Assembly: GCA_030248065.1 (NCBI GenBank) | Contig: JASAMV010002482.1 | Span: forward strand, 1 to 64,000 | Direction of reading: 5' to 3' | Source of the DNA: Rhynchonema sp. JSB1_4 | Lineage: Eukaryota; Nematoda; Chromadorea; Monhysterida; Xyalidae | Length of the DNA stretch: 64,000 bases | Part shown: positions 1-11,560 of the stretch, piece after piece | Numbering within the stretch: the first letter of the stretch is position 1 | Layout: each line of letters opens with the position of its first letter | Made by a program: the position numbers and the translations under genes | Notes under the pieces: generated by a model | Seen by the model: the letters and a program-made list of their open reading frames with translations, nothing else | What the model was told of the DNA's origin: nothing | Databases searched by the model: none

Positions 1-946
1 GACCAGTCTCACGTTTCCTGCTGAAACATTGCGTGTTTAAGCGCGGCTCAGCCGCCTATGCAACTCACGTAAACGCTCAACACACACCGCTCCGGCTGCT
101 GACTTTACTGTAGAGGCACTGAATGTTTCGTTTAACACATAGAAACTGGTTTGTGTGTGTTTCGCTTCCAAATTAGATCCGGACCGACACATGAGGTAGT
201 CGTAAACTTGGTGCCGATGTTTGACTTTAATCGAAAAGTAACCCTCTCGGTTTCGCAAATTCAGCCAACTAGAAGATGCGGTTTTTTTTCAAACAATATC
301 AACTCGGTGCTGTTTTTCATTTGCACCCAAAAAAACGGGGGGTTAGGGGTTCGACACAACCTTTAAAAATGCCTACGCCGCAAAATTAAACAGAGTAGAA
401 TCGCATAACACGCACGACGACGACAGATCTCATGGGGAGAAGACAATTTTTGTTCAGCTACAGCGTCTGTATTGCAAAGCAAGATGTGTGTATTCGAGTT
501 CAGATATTGGTCGCACAATGACCATATAAGAATTCATCAAATGAATCCTGATTTTCATGTTCAGTCACTCTTAACCACTGTGCTATTTGTGATTCTCACA
601 AAACATTTTCATCAGAAAATAATCCAGCAGAACACCCACGTTGCTGCGGGTCTGAAACATTTTGGTGACTGCATGTTTTGTGTGCGATCGCGCAACGCAT
701 CGTCACTTTCCCTCTTTACGATTCAGAAAAAAAATTTGACCAATTCTTATAAAGTCATTGTGCAACCAATACATACGTGAGTTTTTGGTGGGGCTAACAT
801 GCAACAACAACAAAATGCCTGATATTATAACCTACGTATAATCACATCATTTCAACAGCGTGTGCTCACTATTCACCTTTCAATGTATGGCATCTGGTGG
901 TGCCAGAATTGCAATAAGTACTATTATAAAAGCATTCGGTAGTAAA
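1..946. other. non-coding flank downstream of the SLC5 gene
   Basis: No reading frame here resembles a gene. The stretch holds one copy of a dispersed repeat at about 502-770, listed separately. Short ORFs are in line with chance. Confidence 0.6.
502..770 (+). repeat. dispersed repeat family A, copy 1 (uninterrupted)
   Basis: This 270-bp segment recurs, 80-90% similar by eye, as three separated pieces at 3482-3514, 4601-4646 and 6303-6515, and again from 32714. Copy 1 is uninterrupted and so serves as the empty-site reference for the two insertions in copy 2. It contains GAATTC and TTAA at the points where copy 2 is broken. It has no coding capacity, and its class is unknown. Confidence 0.8.
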
Positions 947-3900
947 TCACAAACTAGTGACTCGATCGCTGCGTTGATTCGTTTGCGGAATCTTCGGCGG
1001 ATCCATCGTCCACACTTCCGATGGCACGGTGCGTGGTTGGTGCCGGACCACGTCGGATCCGAACCGAGTCACGTCCAATGTCCAATAGGTGAGATTGCGC
1101 TGTGAACCGACGTTCGAATCGGGAAGCAGCCAGCTGGCGATCGGACCCACGATCTGAGATTGACGTTCAACAGAGCAATCCGACCCTCTTTATCGTGTGA
1201 TGTGATCGAGAACAACATATCGGGCATTTCTGGCGACTATGAAGAATATTCACTCATTCGGTAAATATGGGGTTAATGGCTCTTTGAGGCTCAAAGCTCT
1301 TTTTTAATATTCACTGTGCAGAAGGCTTCACCATGAAGAGGGTCATCGCAAAAATGTACGCTGCAACTGTAATTTGTGTTCCAGTTTGTTTAGCAACTAA
1401 CTCATTAGCAAGCAATGATATGTCTACCACTAACCATAACGTTGAGCGGGGCGATGATAAAGTAAAGAAATTGCGAGATTTTGAACAAAGGGAAAATGTA
1501 CGGCGTTGCTGCGGTTGTGGTGACGATCGTTGTGTTAAACGCAGCCGTGCAATCTGGAAAACGATCAATATAATGTAATTCCCGTTCTTAATTTTTCATA
1601 AACATCGACATATTTTCTGACATTAAATATATTAACCTGGTCCCGATGTCATAACGCCACCGGCATGCGGTGTGTAGTAGAAGTTGCCGAACGCCAGCAC
1701 CAAATTGAAAGCAGTCTTAAAAAATATGCGAGATTCCACATTGATCTCATATCAAGAGCAGTGTGTCAACTTTGATTGCAATTATGTAACACTGAGACGC
1801 AACTCTGGAATAGACCAACGTGTAAACACTGCTCACCGAATACAGCAGTGCGATGATCGTACCCCGACGACTGGCCATCGGCACCATGATGCTGAGAACA
1901 AAGATGCCACATTTTGGTGCCGCGAAAACACCCAGAAACAGCATGATCACCTGAAATGCACGTGTCACTGCAATATGTACAGTGAACCCTCTTTGTAGTG
2001 GCACTCTTTGGTACCGTCCCTAAAGCGGTGATATATGTATATTAGAGCACAACTTTGGTCACCAATCTGCCATTATAAAACATTTGAGTTGCGCAACGTT
2101 GTGTCGTGGGGGTCTTTATGTTTTGATGTGGGATCGCATGCCACAAAGCACTACGAATCGGCCACCTCCAGATTACAGCTCAGTATATAACACACCTATT
2201 CTTTATAGTGACCGAACATGCCAAGTAATCTAGATCATGACATCATGAAGACGATCCACTACGCTCGAATGGCTTGAGTGTGAACTGAACATGTAAATAA
2301 ACCCGTCAAAAAAGTGCACACAAACCTTGATAATGCCGCCCAATGCCTGACAGGCGAGCGCTATTGCTGTCGCCAGCACGCCAGACGCGGCCACGATGAA
2401 TTTGTTGATCATTGCTGCCCGTCGGTCACTGACGTTCAGTTTCAGGCCCAGGAAATCGAACCTGAAATTGTACGATTGGGTTTGATTTTTTCTGAAAAAA
2501 GAATATTTCAAAAAAAGAAACGCTTGAATATGGTTACTGAAAGTTAACTATTGTGTTGTGTAACTAGCCACTGTGAGTGTTGTGTATGTGTTACGTGTAT
2601 GTTCTTTCGTTGAACATTTCGTCACTTTTCACATCGAGCACCAGGAGGTCATCGTCAGTGCAAAGGCACAAAGTGCCCACATTGTGGCCTCGAAAACGAC
2701 ATTTTCCACTCCATCTTGTGAAACCAAAAGCTAACCACATCGTAGCAGCCATTCCATTCAGTCCACTGGACACCGTGCTTAACGTGCCACTCAACAGCGT
2801 CGCAACGAACAAACCAAACAGACCCGGGATCGATTCTGCAGTATATATGAAGTTTGACAAATGTCACATCAGCTCGGATTTGAGACGTAAGACACACCCT
2901 TTAATGGAATGCTTGACTTGCATCATCTTGAAAACATGCAGTACGACTACGACTACGGTTGTTCGTTGCAAATACAAATTGTGTTCTAACTCGGGCACTA
3001 ATTTTGACCAGCGAAGGGGTGTTCCGATACATAATTAACAGGGTTTACGCTGGTCAAAATTAGCACTCCAGCTCAATAAGCCTTCGCATTTGCCTTGCCG
3101 CCGGTGGTCGTTGCGCAGAGCCTGTCTCCAACTCCAAGCTTGATGCGACGTTCTGGTTTCGAAATGTCAGACACACCCTTTAACGAAAGCACAAACATGT
3201 CGAAAGTATGACAAACTTTGGGGGCTAACGTACCAAACACGGACAACGCGAACACAATCACGTATTGGTCGCGATGTTCGATTTGTTTGGTGCCTCGAAT
3301 CAGATCGCACGAGTCAAAGTAGGCCAGTGCAATTGGGCCCAGGCACAGCGCGAGCGTGCCCATGACGAGGAACGCAGGTAGCGTTAGCCAGATGACCGTT
3401 CGGGCCTGGGGGCACAAGATTGGGGACTAAGGAGAGTAGTAACTGAGCGGGTATACAGTAAATAATGTTCAGTTTGTGGGTGGTATTGGTAGCACAATGG
3501 CTATATAAGAATTCGTCGGTATCAGTAAAATTAAGACCAACCCCCACCAAAAGACCAACCCCCTTTTTGTGTGCAGCGTGTAGCTGGCAAACTATTCTAA
3601 ACATTCACCAAAAATTTTGTCTCAAAACGCTATGTACATTGAGTTACAGCCTGTTGAAAACACCTGCTAGTTCCGGTTGGGGGTTGGTCTAGTTTCTTGT
3701 TTTTGAAAAAGAAAACCAAGTTGCTTGGCGGAGCAATTTTCGCGGACAAAAAAGACCAAGCCCCAAAGCACGCGACTCCAGCACACACACACAAAAGATT
3801 GCTTCAGCACATGAGTTGTTGCATAATACCCCAGCTGTGTGTGTGTTGTATAGGGACTTTACGCTCTCTCGGTGAGTGCGTCGCTGCTGGCCCGATCATT

Positions 3901-6900
3901 ACGTTTATAACGTATCGTAAGGCGGCTTGGCTGTCGGCGTCTTTAGCACAGTGGCAAGCATATCTGACTGTGGTTGTGAGAGCCACGAGATCGAAGCATC
4001 CCACAGACAAGCTTTTTGATGTTTTTGTTTATGTATGTTTTCAATGTGTAATCAATGATTTCAACAAACAGAAACAATCTTTTCACACCCGACGTTTGCT
4101 TCAAAATACAATCAGAAAAACCCGGCCCAAAAAATCGGGCCGGATAGGACCGGGCTGACTTTTTCTGAATCCGGTCATGCCGGACCGAGGTAACCCGGCC
4201 CGATTTCCACCCCTGTAACAAGCGTTTTGAATGATAATGCTTCTTTTAAGACATTTTAATGAACCCCGTATTAAATCTTTTTCAAGCAGGTGAAAAATAA
4301 ATGGCAGAGAAAATGGGGGTTGGGCTATTTTTCGGTTTTCAACTGCTCCGCCAAGGGGCTTGGTCTATATTTATTTTTTTGTCAACTAAAACCAACCGAC
4401 AAATAGCTTTGTTTTTACTTGGATATGATGTTTCAAAGTCTACTTTTGTTTCTATGATGATCAGCATGCTCCCTTTCGTAGACATGCCAAACATCAGCCT
4501 ACCGAACCAAACCGTGTTGGAAATGCGGTCAGGCCAACTTCAAACGCTTTTTTCTCGAAAAAGTGGTTTGGGGGTTGGTCTTATTTTTACTGATACCGAC
4601 GAATTCATCAAAATCAATCCTGATTTTCACGTTCAGTCACTCTTAAAGGGCTCGGGACATAACCGAAGGAAGGGTAGCAGGACATAATTGTTACACACCG
4701 TTGGAAAGCATTCCGACAGCCTATGTCACGCACAAATTTTAAGCCCCTTGGAGGTTCGCTATCTCTTGGTAGAGCGACTTTTCGTTCCAGAAAAAAGTGA
4801 ATTTTTGCACAAATTGGAACGACCGGTGCAGAAACCCCAAATGACTTGAAGGTCAAGTAACCCATGGATAGGATTACAACAGCTTTCTAATAGCTTACCA
4901 TCACAACTTCAGTCGCTCAAAGCATTGCTTCACACGGTGAGGGTGCGAAACGTTGCAAAAATCGGCCTTATTTTTCGAGAACACAAGTTTGTCCCTAAAT
5001 TTTGAGGCCACGCTTAGTGCTGCGGAAATAAGAATGCAATGGGGAAATAGAGCATCGTCGAAAGTACCAGAAAATAAGGTTTTTAAATTTTTTAACTCAT
5101 GGCTGGCTCCGTGACAGGCCTAAAAATCCATTAAATTGCCGCTAAATTAGGTGGTTACATTCATCGCCAGAATTGTGACACATAAAGGCCACAGATTGTA
5201 TCGGATCCGAAACAAAAAAATGATAGAAACGCCTGTTTTAACAACCTGTCAAGGTCCGAAGACCCCAAGGTCTACAGATCTCTCGGGGCAGCCATACTAA
5301 CCTGAATATGATATTCAGCTATAAATGCTTATTGTTAACCGCTATCGTAAATGTGATAGCACCAAACAATGTATCTCGGGAGTAGCTTTGGAATGATATA
5401 TAACAAGCCCCAATAAATTCTTACGCTTAAGGGCAGAGGTTAAAAAATTGCTTTTTTGACGATTCTGGAATGAACCGTCACGTCACCGTGTGCGATTTCG
5501 GAATTTTGACCGTTTCTTGTCCATAACAAGAGATAGTATGGGCATGTCATACATCGTTCGATAGCTAATTCAGAGCTACATCGTTTGATGCTATTAAATA
5601 TGCAATAGTTCTTAACAGCAACGACTTATAGCCAAATATCTTATTCAGGCTGGCATGGCTGCAGCAGCCGGACCATGGGGTTTGAAGTCTTGAAACTCAT
5701 CTAGATTGTTGGACTGTGCGTTTATCTGACTTTCTCGTTTTCAATGCAATGCAATACGTGGCTTATTTACATCACATTTCCGTCAACGAATGCAACTATG
5801 CAGTTCAGTGGCAATTTTTAGGTCTTTTTCGGCCCGTCACGCCGCTATATAAGTGTTTTAAAATTTAAAACCTTATTTTCTGGTACTTTCGAAAATGCTC
5901 TATTTTTCTAATGCATTTTCATTTCTGCAACACAAAGCGCGGCCTCAAAATTTAGAGACAAACTTGTGTTTTCGAAAAATGTGGCCGATTTTTGGAACAT
6001 TTCGCACCCTCACCGAGTGAAGCAATGCTTTGAGCGACTGAAGTTCTCATGATAAGTTATCCAGAAGCCGTTGTAATCCTATGCACGTGTTACTTGACTT
6101 TCAACTCATTTGTAGTTTCTGCACCGGTCGTTTCAAGTTGTGAAAAAATTCACTTTTTTCTGGAATGAAAAGTCGCTCCACCAAGAGATAGCGAATCTCT
6201 AAGGAGCTTAACATTTGTGCGTGACATATGCTATCACAGTGCTTTCCAACGATGTATAACACTGCGCTCTGCTGCCCTTCCTTCGGTTGTGTCCCGAGCC
6301 CTTTAACCACTGTGCTATTTGTGATTCTCACAAAACATTTTCTGCTGAAAATAATCTAGCAGATCAACCACGTTGCCACAGGTCTGAAACATTCTCTTTA
6401 CCACGTGTTTTGTGTGTGATCGCGCAACGCAACGTCATTGCCCCGTCACTTTCCCTCTTTACGATTCAGGAAAAAAAGTTGACCAATTCTTATAAAGTCA
6501 TTGTGCGACACCAATAGCAAAGCGACGTGATTCGATTTGTGTTGGTCGAAATTGAAGCTCCCCAACCTTGTTTAACGTCGGCACACTCAAATATCGTTGT
6601 ACGGCCATTTGATTGGTAGAATAGGTCGCCAGCCAGTACAATATTCCAGCAAAGAACGCTATCCAGGTGTTGTTGTACTGGAACAAGTATAGTTTGAACT
6701 TATTGTCGTCGACAATAACAACATAAATTATTTCAGTTGGTGGCCATAGTCACCTGCAAGGGATCTGGATTGAGTGAGAATAGTGTCTGTGCCCGTCCGC
6801 TATTAACGTTCACATCGTAGACACGTTGCAAGCCACCTGAAATGTTTCTCTGAAAGACTTGTGATTGTGATTGGACTTGTGATTTTTTAAGTAGACCTGT

Positions 6901-9085
6901 CCTTTGAAGCCCAACAAATGTGGTCCAAGCATCTGCATGTACATACATATGTGTCGTACCTGCATCAATGATCCCCTTGATAAACAGGGTGCCGAGTCCT
7001 GCGTACATGAACATCGCCTGAATGGTGTCCGTCCAGACAACGGCCTTCAGTCCACCGATGCCCGTGTAGCTGGTGCAGATCAGACCGCAAGCCTGCAGTG
7101 GCCAGGCGGAATTCTTTTTATTTGTTGTCGTTGAATACAATTGGAGAAATCAACACGCGTGGTGTTCGATACATGTATGATCGCGTCAAATCTGAGCACA
7201 AGCATGGCACGATCTGATTGAACTACGATTGGGCAATAACAAATTTTGTTTGGTCTGGCGAGAGAGTGTACGCACAGCTGTACAGCATGAGACTGCTGCG
7301 ACCAGCGTATATGCTGGTCCCCTACATCCAGCGTTGGGTTAAAAAGTGAAAATTTAAAAAAAAATTTGATAGAAAAGCTCGCAACTTTTTAGGGTTTCAA
7401 AGATTAGAAAAGTAGCTCACATTTTTAATATTTCACAACTTTTTTATTACTTCCCCTTTTTTGTTGCAAAATGCAAATTTATGACAAAGGTCCCCGGACA
7501 TGAAGGGTCAGAACCCAGATCTGAATAAACCAACCACAACAATTGACCACAACGGATAGCCAGTGACGGTGGAAAGTGCGACAGCTGGGGCGTAGATGAC
7601 AACGGACATGTAGATGAGCGTAGATAGAATGAACAGACCTGTGCGGCAAAAAAATGTAGACATGATTTTTTTGTTTTGGATTTGGAACTGTCTTTTTCAT
7701 TTTTTCAGGACTCGAAAGTTAAATCGTAGCATAATAACCAGAAGTGGCCTGTCGAAGGAACCGTGAATTGAAGCGCAACTCGAAGTATTCGTAGGAGCTT
7801 GTCAGTTGTAGTTGGTAGAAGACGGGCACGAAGAACGTCGCTGACGCAGGCAGCGATACGATCACGCACCAATACCACCAGAAATAGTGGTAGCCTACGA
7901 AAGATTGTTGATTGAGGCCGTTTTGCTGCAATGACCGTAATGTCCTGTATCAGAAGCCCAGGGGTTTTATTTTTTCAGCCACCCTCTGACTCCGAGGCTT
8001 CTTCTATCAGAGTGACGGGACTTCTATTGGGAGGGGTCTTCTAATTTTTTTCGGCGACATTGTGACTCTGCTGGTGCCCTCTGCATTTTATGACAAACAT
8101 GCACAATAATAGAGCAAACATCGAGCACATGCGAATCGAAATAAACCTGAAGCTCGAATACATGCCGTTTTCACAGCACAAAAGTCGTTTTTGTGCAAAA
8201 TGAATAACACGGGAGTGCAAATATTAACGCACATCGCCGTCTGTGAACATTGGTACACGGGGGGGGCTTCTATTGGGATTGGCTTCTATCTTTTCGAGCT
8301 GTACCAGACCCGGGGGCTTGTTTTAGAGGAAGTTAGGATAACCACGGCTACGGTTGGTTCATGGTGAGGTCAGGCAAAAGCAATTCTTTGCATAGCGTAT
8401 TTCTCTTTCCGTGATCCAACGAATCACACTGTCGTCCGTGTCCGGCAGTTGTGCTTTTGCTTTCAAACCCTAAACCAAACCAAAAATGCGGACCTCGTTC
8501 ATAAATATCGGCCGGCACTCCGAGCAGTGTGAGTCCAGACAGAAACGTGGCCAAAACCGACAGCATAATCGGCAGCAGGGGCATTTTGCGTCCGCCCATC
8601 AGGTACTCTTGCGTTTCGGCATCATTTGCGCCTGAAAATTCACAGGTTTCGGCACAGGGCTGCATCTGCATTCAAACCAAGCATGTTGTATAATTATGTA
8701 TGTATTAGGCCTGACAACTACATAGCTCAAACCACCTAAATCACCCGCCATCCTACAATGGGGTCTAGAGCCCTTAAATCCGCATGGTTTGGCTCTTCGA
8801 CGTGGTCCTGAAACTGAACCACGCACATGATCCTGCTTGGTCTCGGTTCACACTAAGGGTAAGGCTGAAACCCATTACCAGACTAAGCTTAAGCCAGAAA
8901 CGACCTACCGATAGAGATATTATAAAGCTCAGCGCACCTTTATGACTTTTCTTCTGTTTGCTAATCGAAACTCGACTTTTCCACCACTGATACACGCCGA
9001 CCACAATTGACAGGCCCATGAAGACAACGATTACGAGAATGTCGACCCAGTGCATCGACGCTTGTTTCTTCAGTTCGCGAGCCAT
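947..9085 (-). CDS. SLC5-family sodium/solute symporter (SMVT/SMCT-like)
   Basis: Predicted Na+-coupled solute carrier of the plasma membrane, 586 codons, 14 exons: 9085-8977, 8631-8494, 7894-7739, 7638-7535, 7092-6960, 6836-6754, 6677-6567, 3405-3234, 2835-2736, 2461-2326, 1950-1837, 1715-1637, 1553-1435, 1153-947. All intron phases agree and the frame is open throughout. Family blocks in order: HWVDILVIVVF (TM1), EYLMGGRKM, FLSGLTLLGVPADIY, SSYEYFELRF, MSVVIYAPAVAL, GGLKAVVWTDTIQ, NPDPLQ, STNQMAVQRYLS, GLFVATLLSGTLSTVSSGLN. The length suits the usual 13-helix fold. The order and wording best match invertebrate transporters annotated as multivitamin- or monocarboxylate-like (SLC5A6/A8/A12 group), so the substrate is inferred only at subfamily level. 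The start is the ATG directly before the first helix; an in-frame upstream ATG is less likely. The exon 12 acceptor has a weak pyrimidine tract. Intron 7 (3.2 kb) is long because of transposon insertions. It lies alone, with no operon-like neighbour. Confidence 0.9.
3515..4600. mobile_element. non-autonomous DNA transposon with GAATTC target duplication
   Basis: The element is 1086 bp and begins and ends with the inverted repeat GTCGGTATCAGTAAAA. About 35 bp match at the tips, then more divergent related segments (GGGGGTTGGTC words) lie further in. It is flanked by GAATTC at 3509-3514 and 4601-4606, where the uninterrupted repeat has a single GAATTC. Because that site is palindromic, the exact duplication length (5-6 bp) is ambiguous. 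It has no transposase ORF, and the superfamily is not assigned. Confidence 0.8.
4647..6302. mobile_element. non-autonomous TTAA-type DNA transposon with ~500-bp inverted arms
   Basis: The element is 1656 bp with terminal repeat AGGGCTCGGGACA. Long inverted arms (about 4647-5190 and 5760-6302) match at roughly 80-85% by eye. It is flanked by TTAA at 4643-4646 and 6303-6306; the empty sites at 502-770 and 32714 onward have one TTAA at the same position. TTAA duplications are typical of the piggyBac and Kolobok superfamilies, and the purine-first tips fit Kolobok better. It contains no long ORF, so it would depend on a transposase elsewhere. Confidence 0.85.
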
Positions 9086-10390
9086 TTTGAGAACCAATTT
9101 GTGAGCTGAAATACGAATATTGTGGAAATACGAACTCACTGCGACGACTGGAAACTGAGTTGGTTTCCCAGTTTTGGATTGAACTAAAAACACATTCAGT
9201 AGTCATATAAAGCGTCAGGGAAAAAATTGGACATAACATACATAAGTAAGTGATTCGACATAACATAAAAACTGGTTAGTACCATTGCTTAACACAAACG
9301 TCAAGTGTAACACTGTGCTGCGCTGTGCCGGGAAACACATACTGTACACACCGGCAAAAATCTGAAAACATGTTCAGCCTCACTCAGTTACAACTTTTTC
9401 AGGAGCTTTTAATTTTTGACAAAACATATTTTGTTCAGTGTAACCAAACAAGCTGTTTGTTCACCAGGCCAGGTAATCTACATTGTGTACTTATCTACTA
9501 TACATATGTATCTGTTGTTATGTCAGTGCAAGCCTTGTTTGTCTTGCGTTCACAATGTTTGCTTTGTGTATCGCTTCGTGTCTTATCAATAAAAAATGTC
9601 GTCAACCAGCTTATACTAATGTTGTCAACGTATGTACCTGCACCTTTCGTGCAAACGCAACAGTGCGTGCTGTTGTCGTGTCAAAGCGCACCGGCTCTCA
9701 CTACAGTATATCCAGAGTGTTATAAATACTGTATTCATTTTATCGCTCTCATTTATAGGACTGCCTTCTTATTTGCGTACTGATGCAGCAGCGCTATGTA
9801 CTTCGCACGCATCCCAGTTGTACCGGGCTCACCCAACACCCGCAGCCAGCTGCGTTTGCGCGAGTCCCAGCCAGTTTGCGTCGACTGCAACAGCATCAGC
9901 CGTTTCATTTGCGCATCGCTTCACTTCTTATCAATCGAAAATGTTGGCAACAAGTTTTTTTGTCACCTTAATAGCCTTTTGAGAGCTTGGTATGTCTGTG
10001 GCTATGCTGATCACAAGTTGGGAACAGGGCGATTGATTTTATTCCGCGACATTTCAGGCCCGGAAGTTCAGGCCCGACCTTTTCAGGCCCAGTTTTTCAG
10101 GCCCGGTTGACTCAGGCCCTGCATATTTGACCCACTTATAGGCTTAGGCTTAGACTCCAGCCGGGCCTCAATGGCCTGGCCTGAACCTCTGCCCGACTGA
10201 ACCGTCGCACAATAGATTGATTTATGCAGATCTTGTTTAGATCGGCTTAAAAATTTGCATAAGGTTCTGAAGTTAAAAGATACAGCTTTGATGTCACCGA
10301 GATGACAGTGTCGTGTGACACTCATGTTGTTGTGAGTGTCGCTGAAAAACGAACAGCATCAAAACTAAAAACCGGATCGCTCAACTTTTG

Positions 10391-10673
10391 GTCATCGTCA
10401 ACACAATGAAACGATTAGTAACCGGTTGTCACAAGATACACACGTGTGAGAAACCACCTAGACATACAAGGTTATTCTTGAACACTTTTATGTTTATGTG
10501 TTTCCCTGTGCATTGCGGCACACAGGAAAAAAGGGCCCATCACGCAAAACGCGAAAAAGAGTCATCGTCAACACAATGAAACGATTAGTAACCGGTTGTC
10601 ACAAGATACACACGTGTGAGAAACCACCTAGACATACAAGGTTATTCTTGAACACTTTTATGTTTATGTGTTC
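10391..10673 (+). repeat. 170-bp-offset direct duplication
   Basis: The segment 10391-10503 is repeated, apparently without change, at 10561-10673. The separating 57 bp resembles neither copy. The near-identity implies a recent tandem duplication or a satellite fragment of about 170-bp period. Confidence 0.85.
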
Positions 10674-11249
10674 CCCGGGCACGGCCGTGCACACATGGGC
10701 AATACAGCCGGGCACTCATTCAACCCAAAGGGAAACCGTGGACGTACCGTACCGAAGCCGAACACGTTGTTTCAACAAGAAACACAAGGGCACAAAATGT
10801 AATACAATAATGGCAAAAGTACGAAGGAGACGAAAGTGCGCCGAATAAGTTGCTGATCAAAGCCATGATTTTGCGTCAAAACTTTTCGGATTTGCACAAT
10901 AGGTGCATAAGTTCACGTAATTAGTAGCTTGGAATGCAATTATGTACATACAGTACGTAGATGCTGCACAAAGGCTACAACTTTTGTGGCCACAACAGTC
11001 ACTGGTTGTGGTGGCTCTGCCCTCGCTATGCACAGTTGTGACGAAAACTCTATTTATGAGTTTGCACGCAGTGATGCTGCAGCCCAGCTCTGCTGAGATA
11101 ATATCTGCTGGCGGGGCTTTTTGGAGGCAAATTTGCCAGAGGCATTCGCACTGACGAGCCCTGGCACCTCGGCCTGTCTACGAAAGCAGGGCGAAACAGA
11201 CCAACTTTACTACACTCAGTGCAACGGTAACGGTTTGACTGAGGCCGAA

Positions 11250-11560
11250 TTCACAACGCATGCGCGTTTGTACGTCAACCTGGCTATACTTCAACACAAC
11301 GGGTGATATTTTCGAAACGGTGTAAAGGTGAGTTGGGTGTAAAGGTCGGTGTAAGCTGAATCGAACGCTCGGTCGGTGTCAGCTCGGTGTAAACATGAAA
11401 CATTGCCTGCTGTTAACGTGGAATGTTTCATGTTTACACCGAGCTGACACCGACCGAGCTTTCGACCGAGCTTACACCGACCTTTACACCCAACTGAGCA
11501 TTACACCGTTTCGAAAATGCCACCCTACGTGTTGACGCGTAAACGCGCATGCGTTGTGAA
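11250..11560. mobile_element. palindromic MITE, family B copy 1
   Basis: This is an almost complete palindrome whose arms carry GATATTTTCGAAACGGTGT, then GTAAAGGT and GAGTTGGGTGTAAAG words. The symmetry extends outward to TTCACAACGCATGCGCGTTT on both sides. Copies occur at 35399-35997, 51892-52108 and, decayed, at 56634-57130. No coding sequence is present. Confidence 0.75.

Larger units (their letters stand above)
3482..6515 (+). repeat. repeat family A, copy 2, split by two transposons
   Basis: The three pieces 3482-3514, 4601-4646 and 6303-6515 read in order as one copy of the repeat seen intact at 502-770. The gaps are two inverted-repeat elements, each flanked by a duplicated target sequence. 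The whole assembly lies in intron 7 of the SLC5 gene. Confidence 0.85.

Noticed and set aside
3940..4015. tRNA-like TAGCACAGTGGCAAGC and a weak B box
   Set aside because: The B box is poor and no cloverleaf pairs; it lies inside a transposon.
9325..9783. 152-codon Cys-rich frame
   Set aside because: Overlapping frames are equally open, there is no domain or signal peptide, and the composition looks random.
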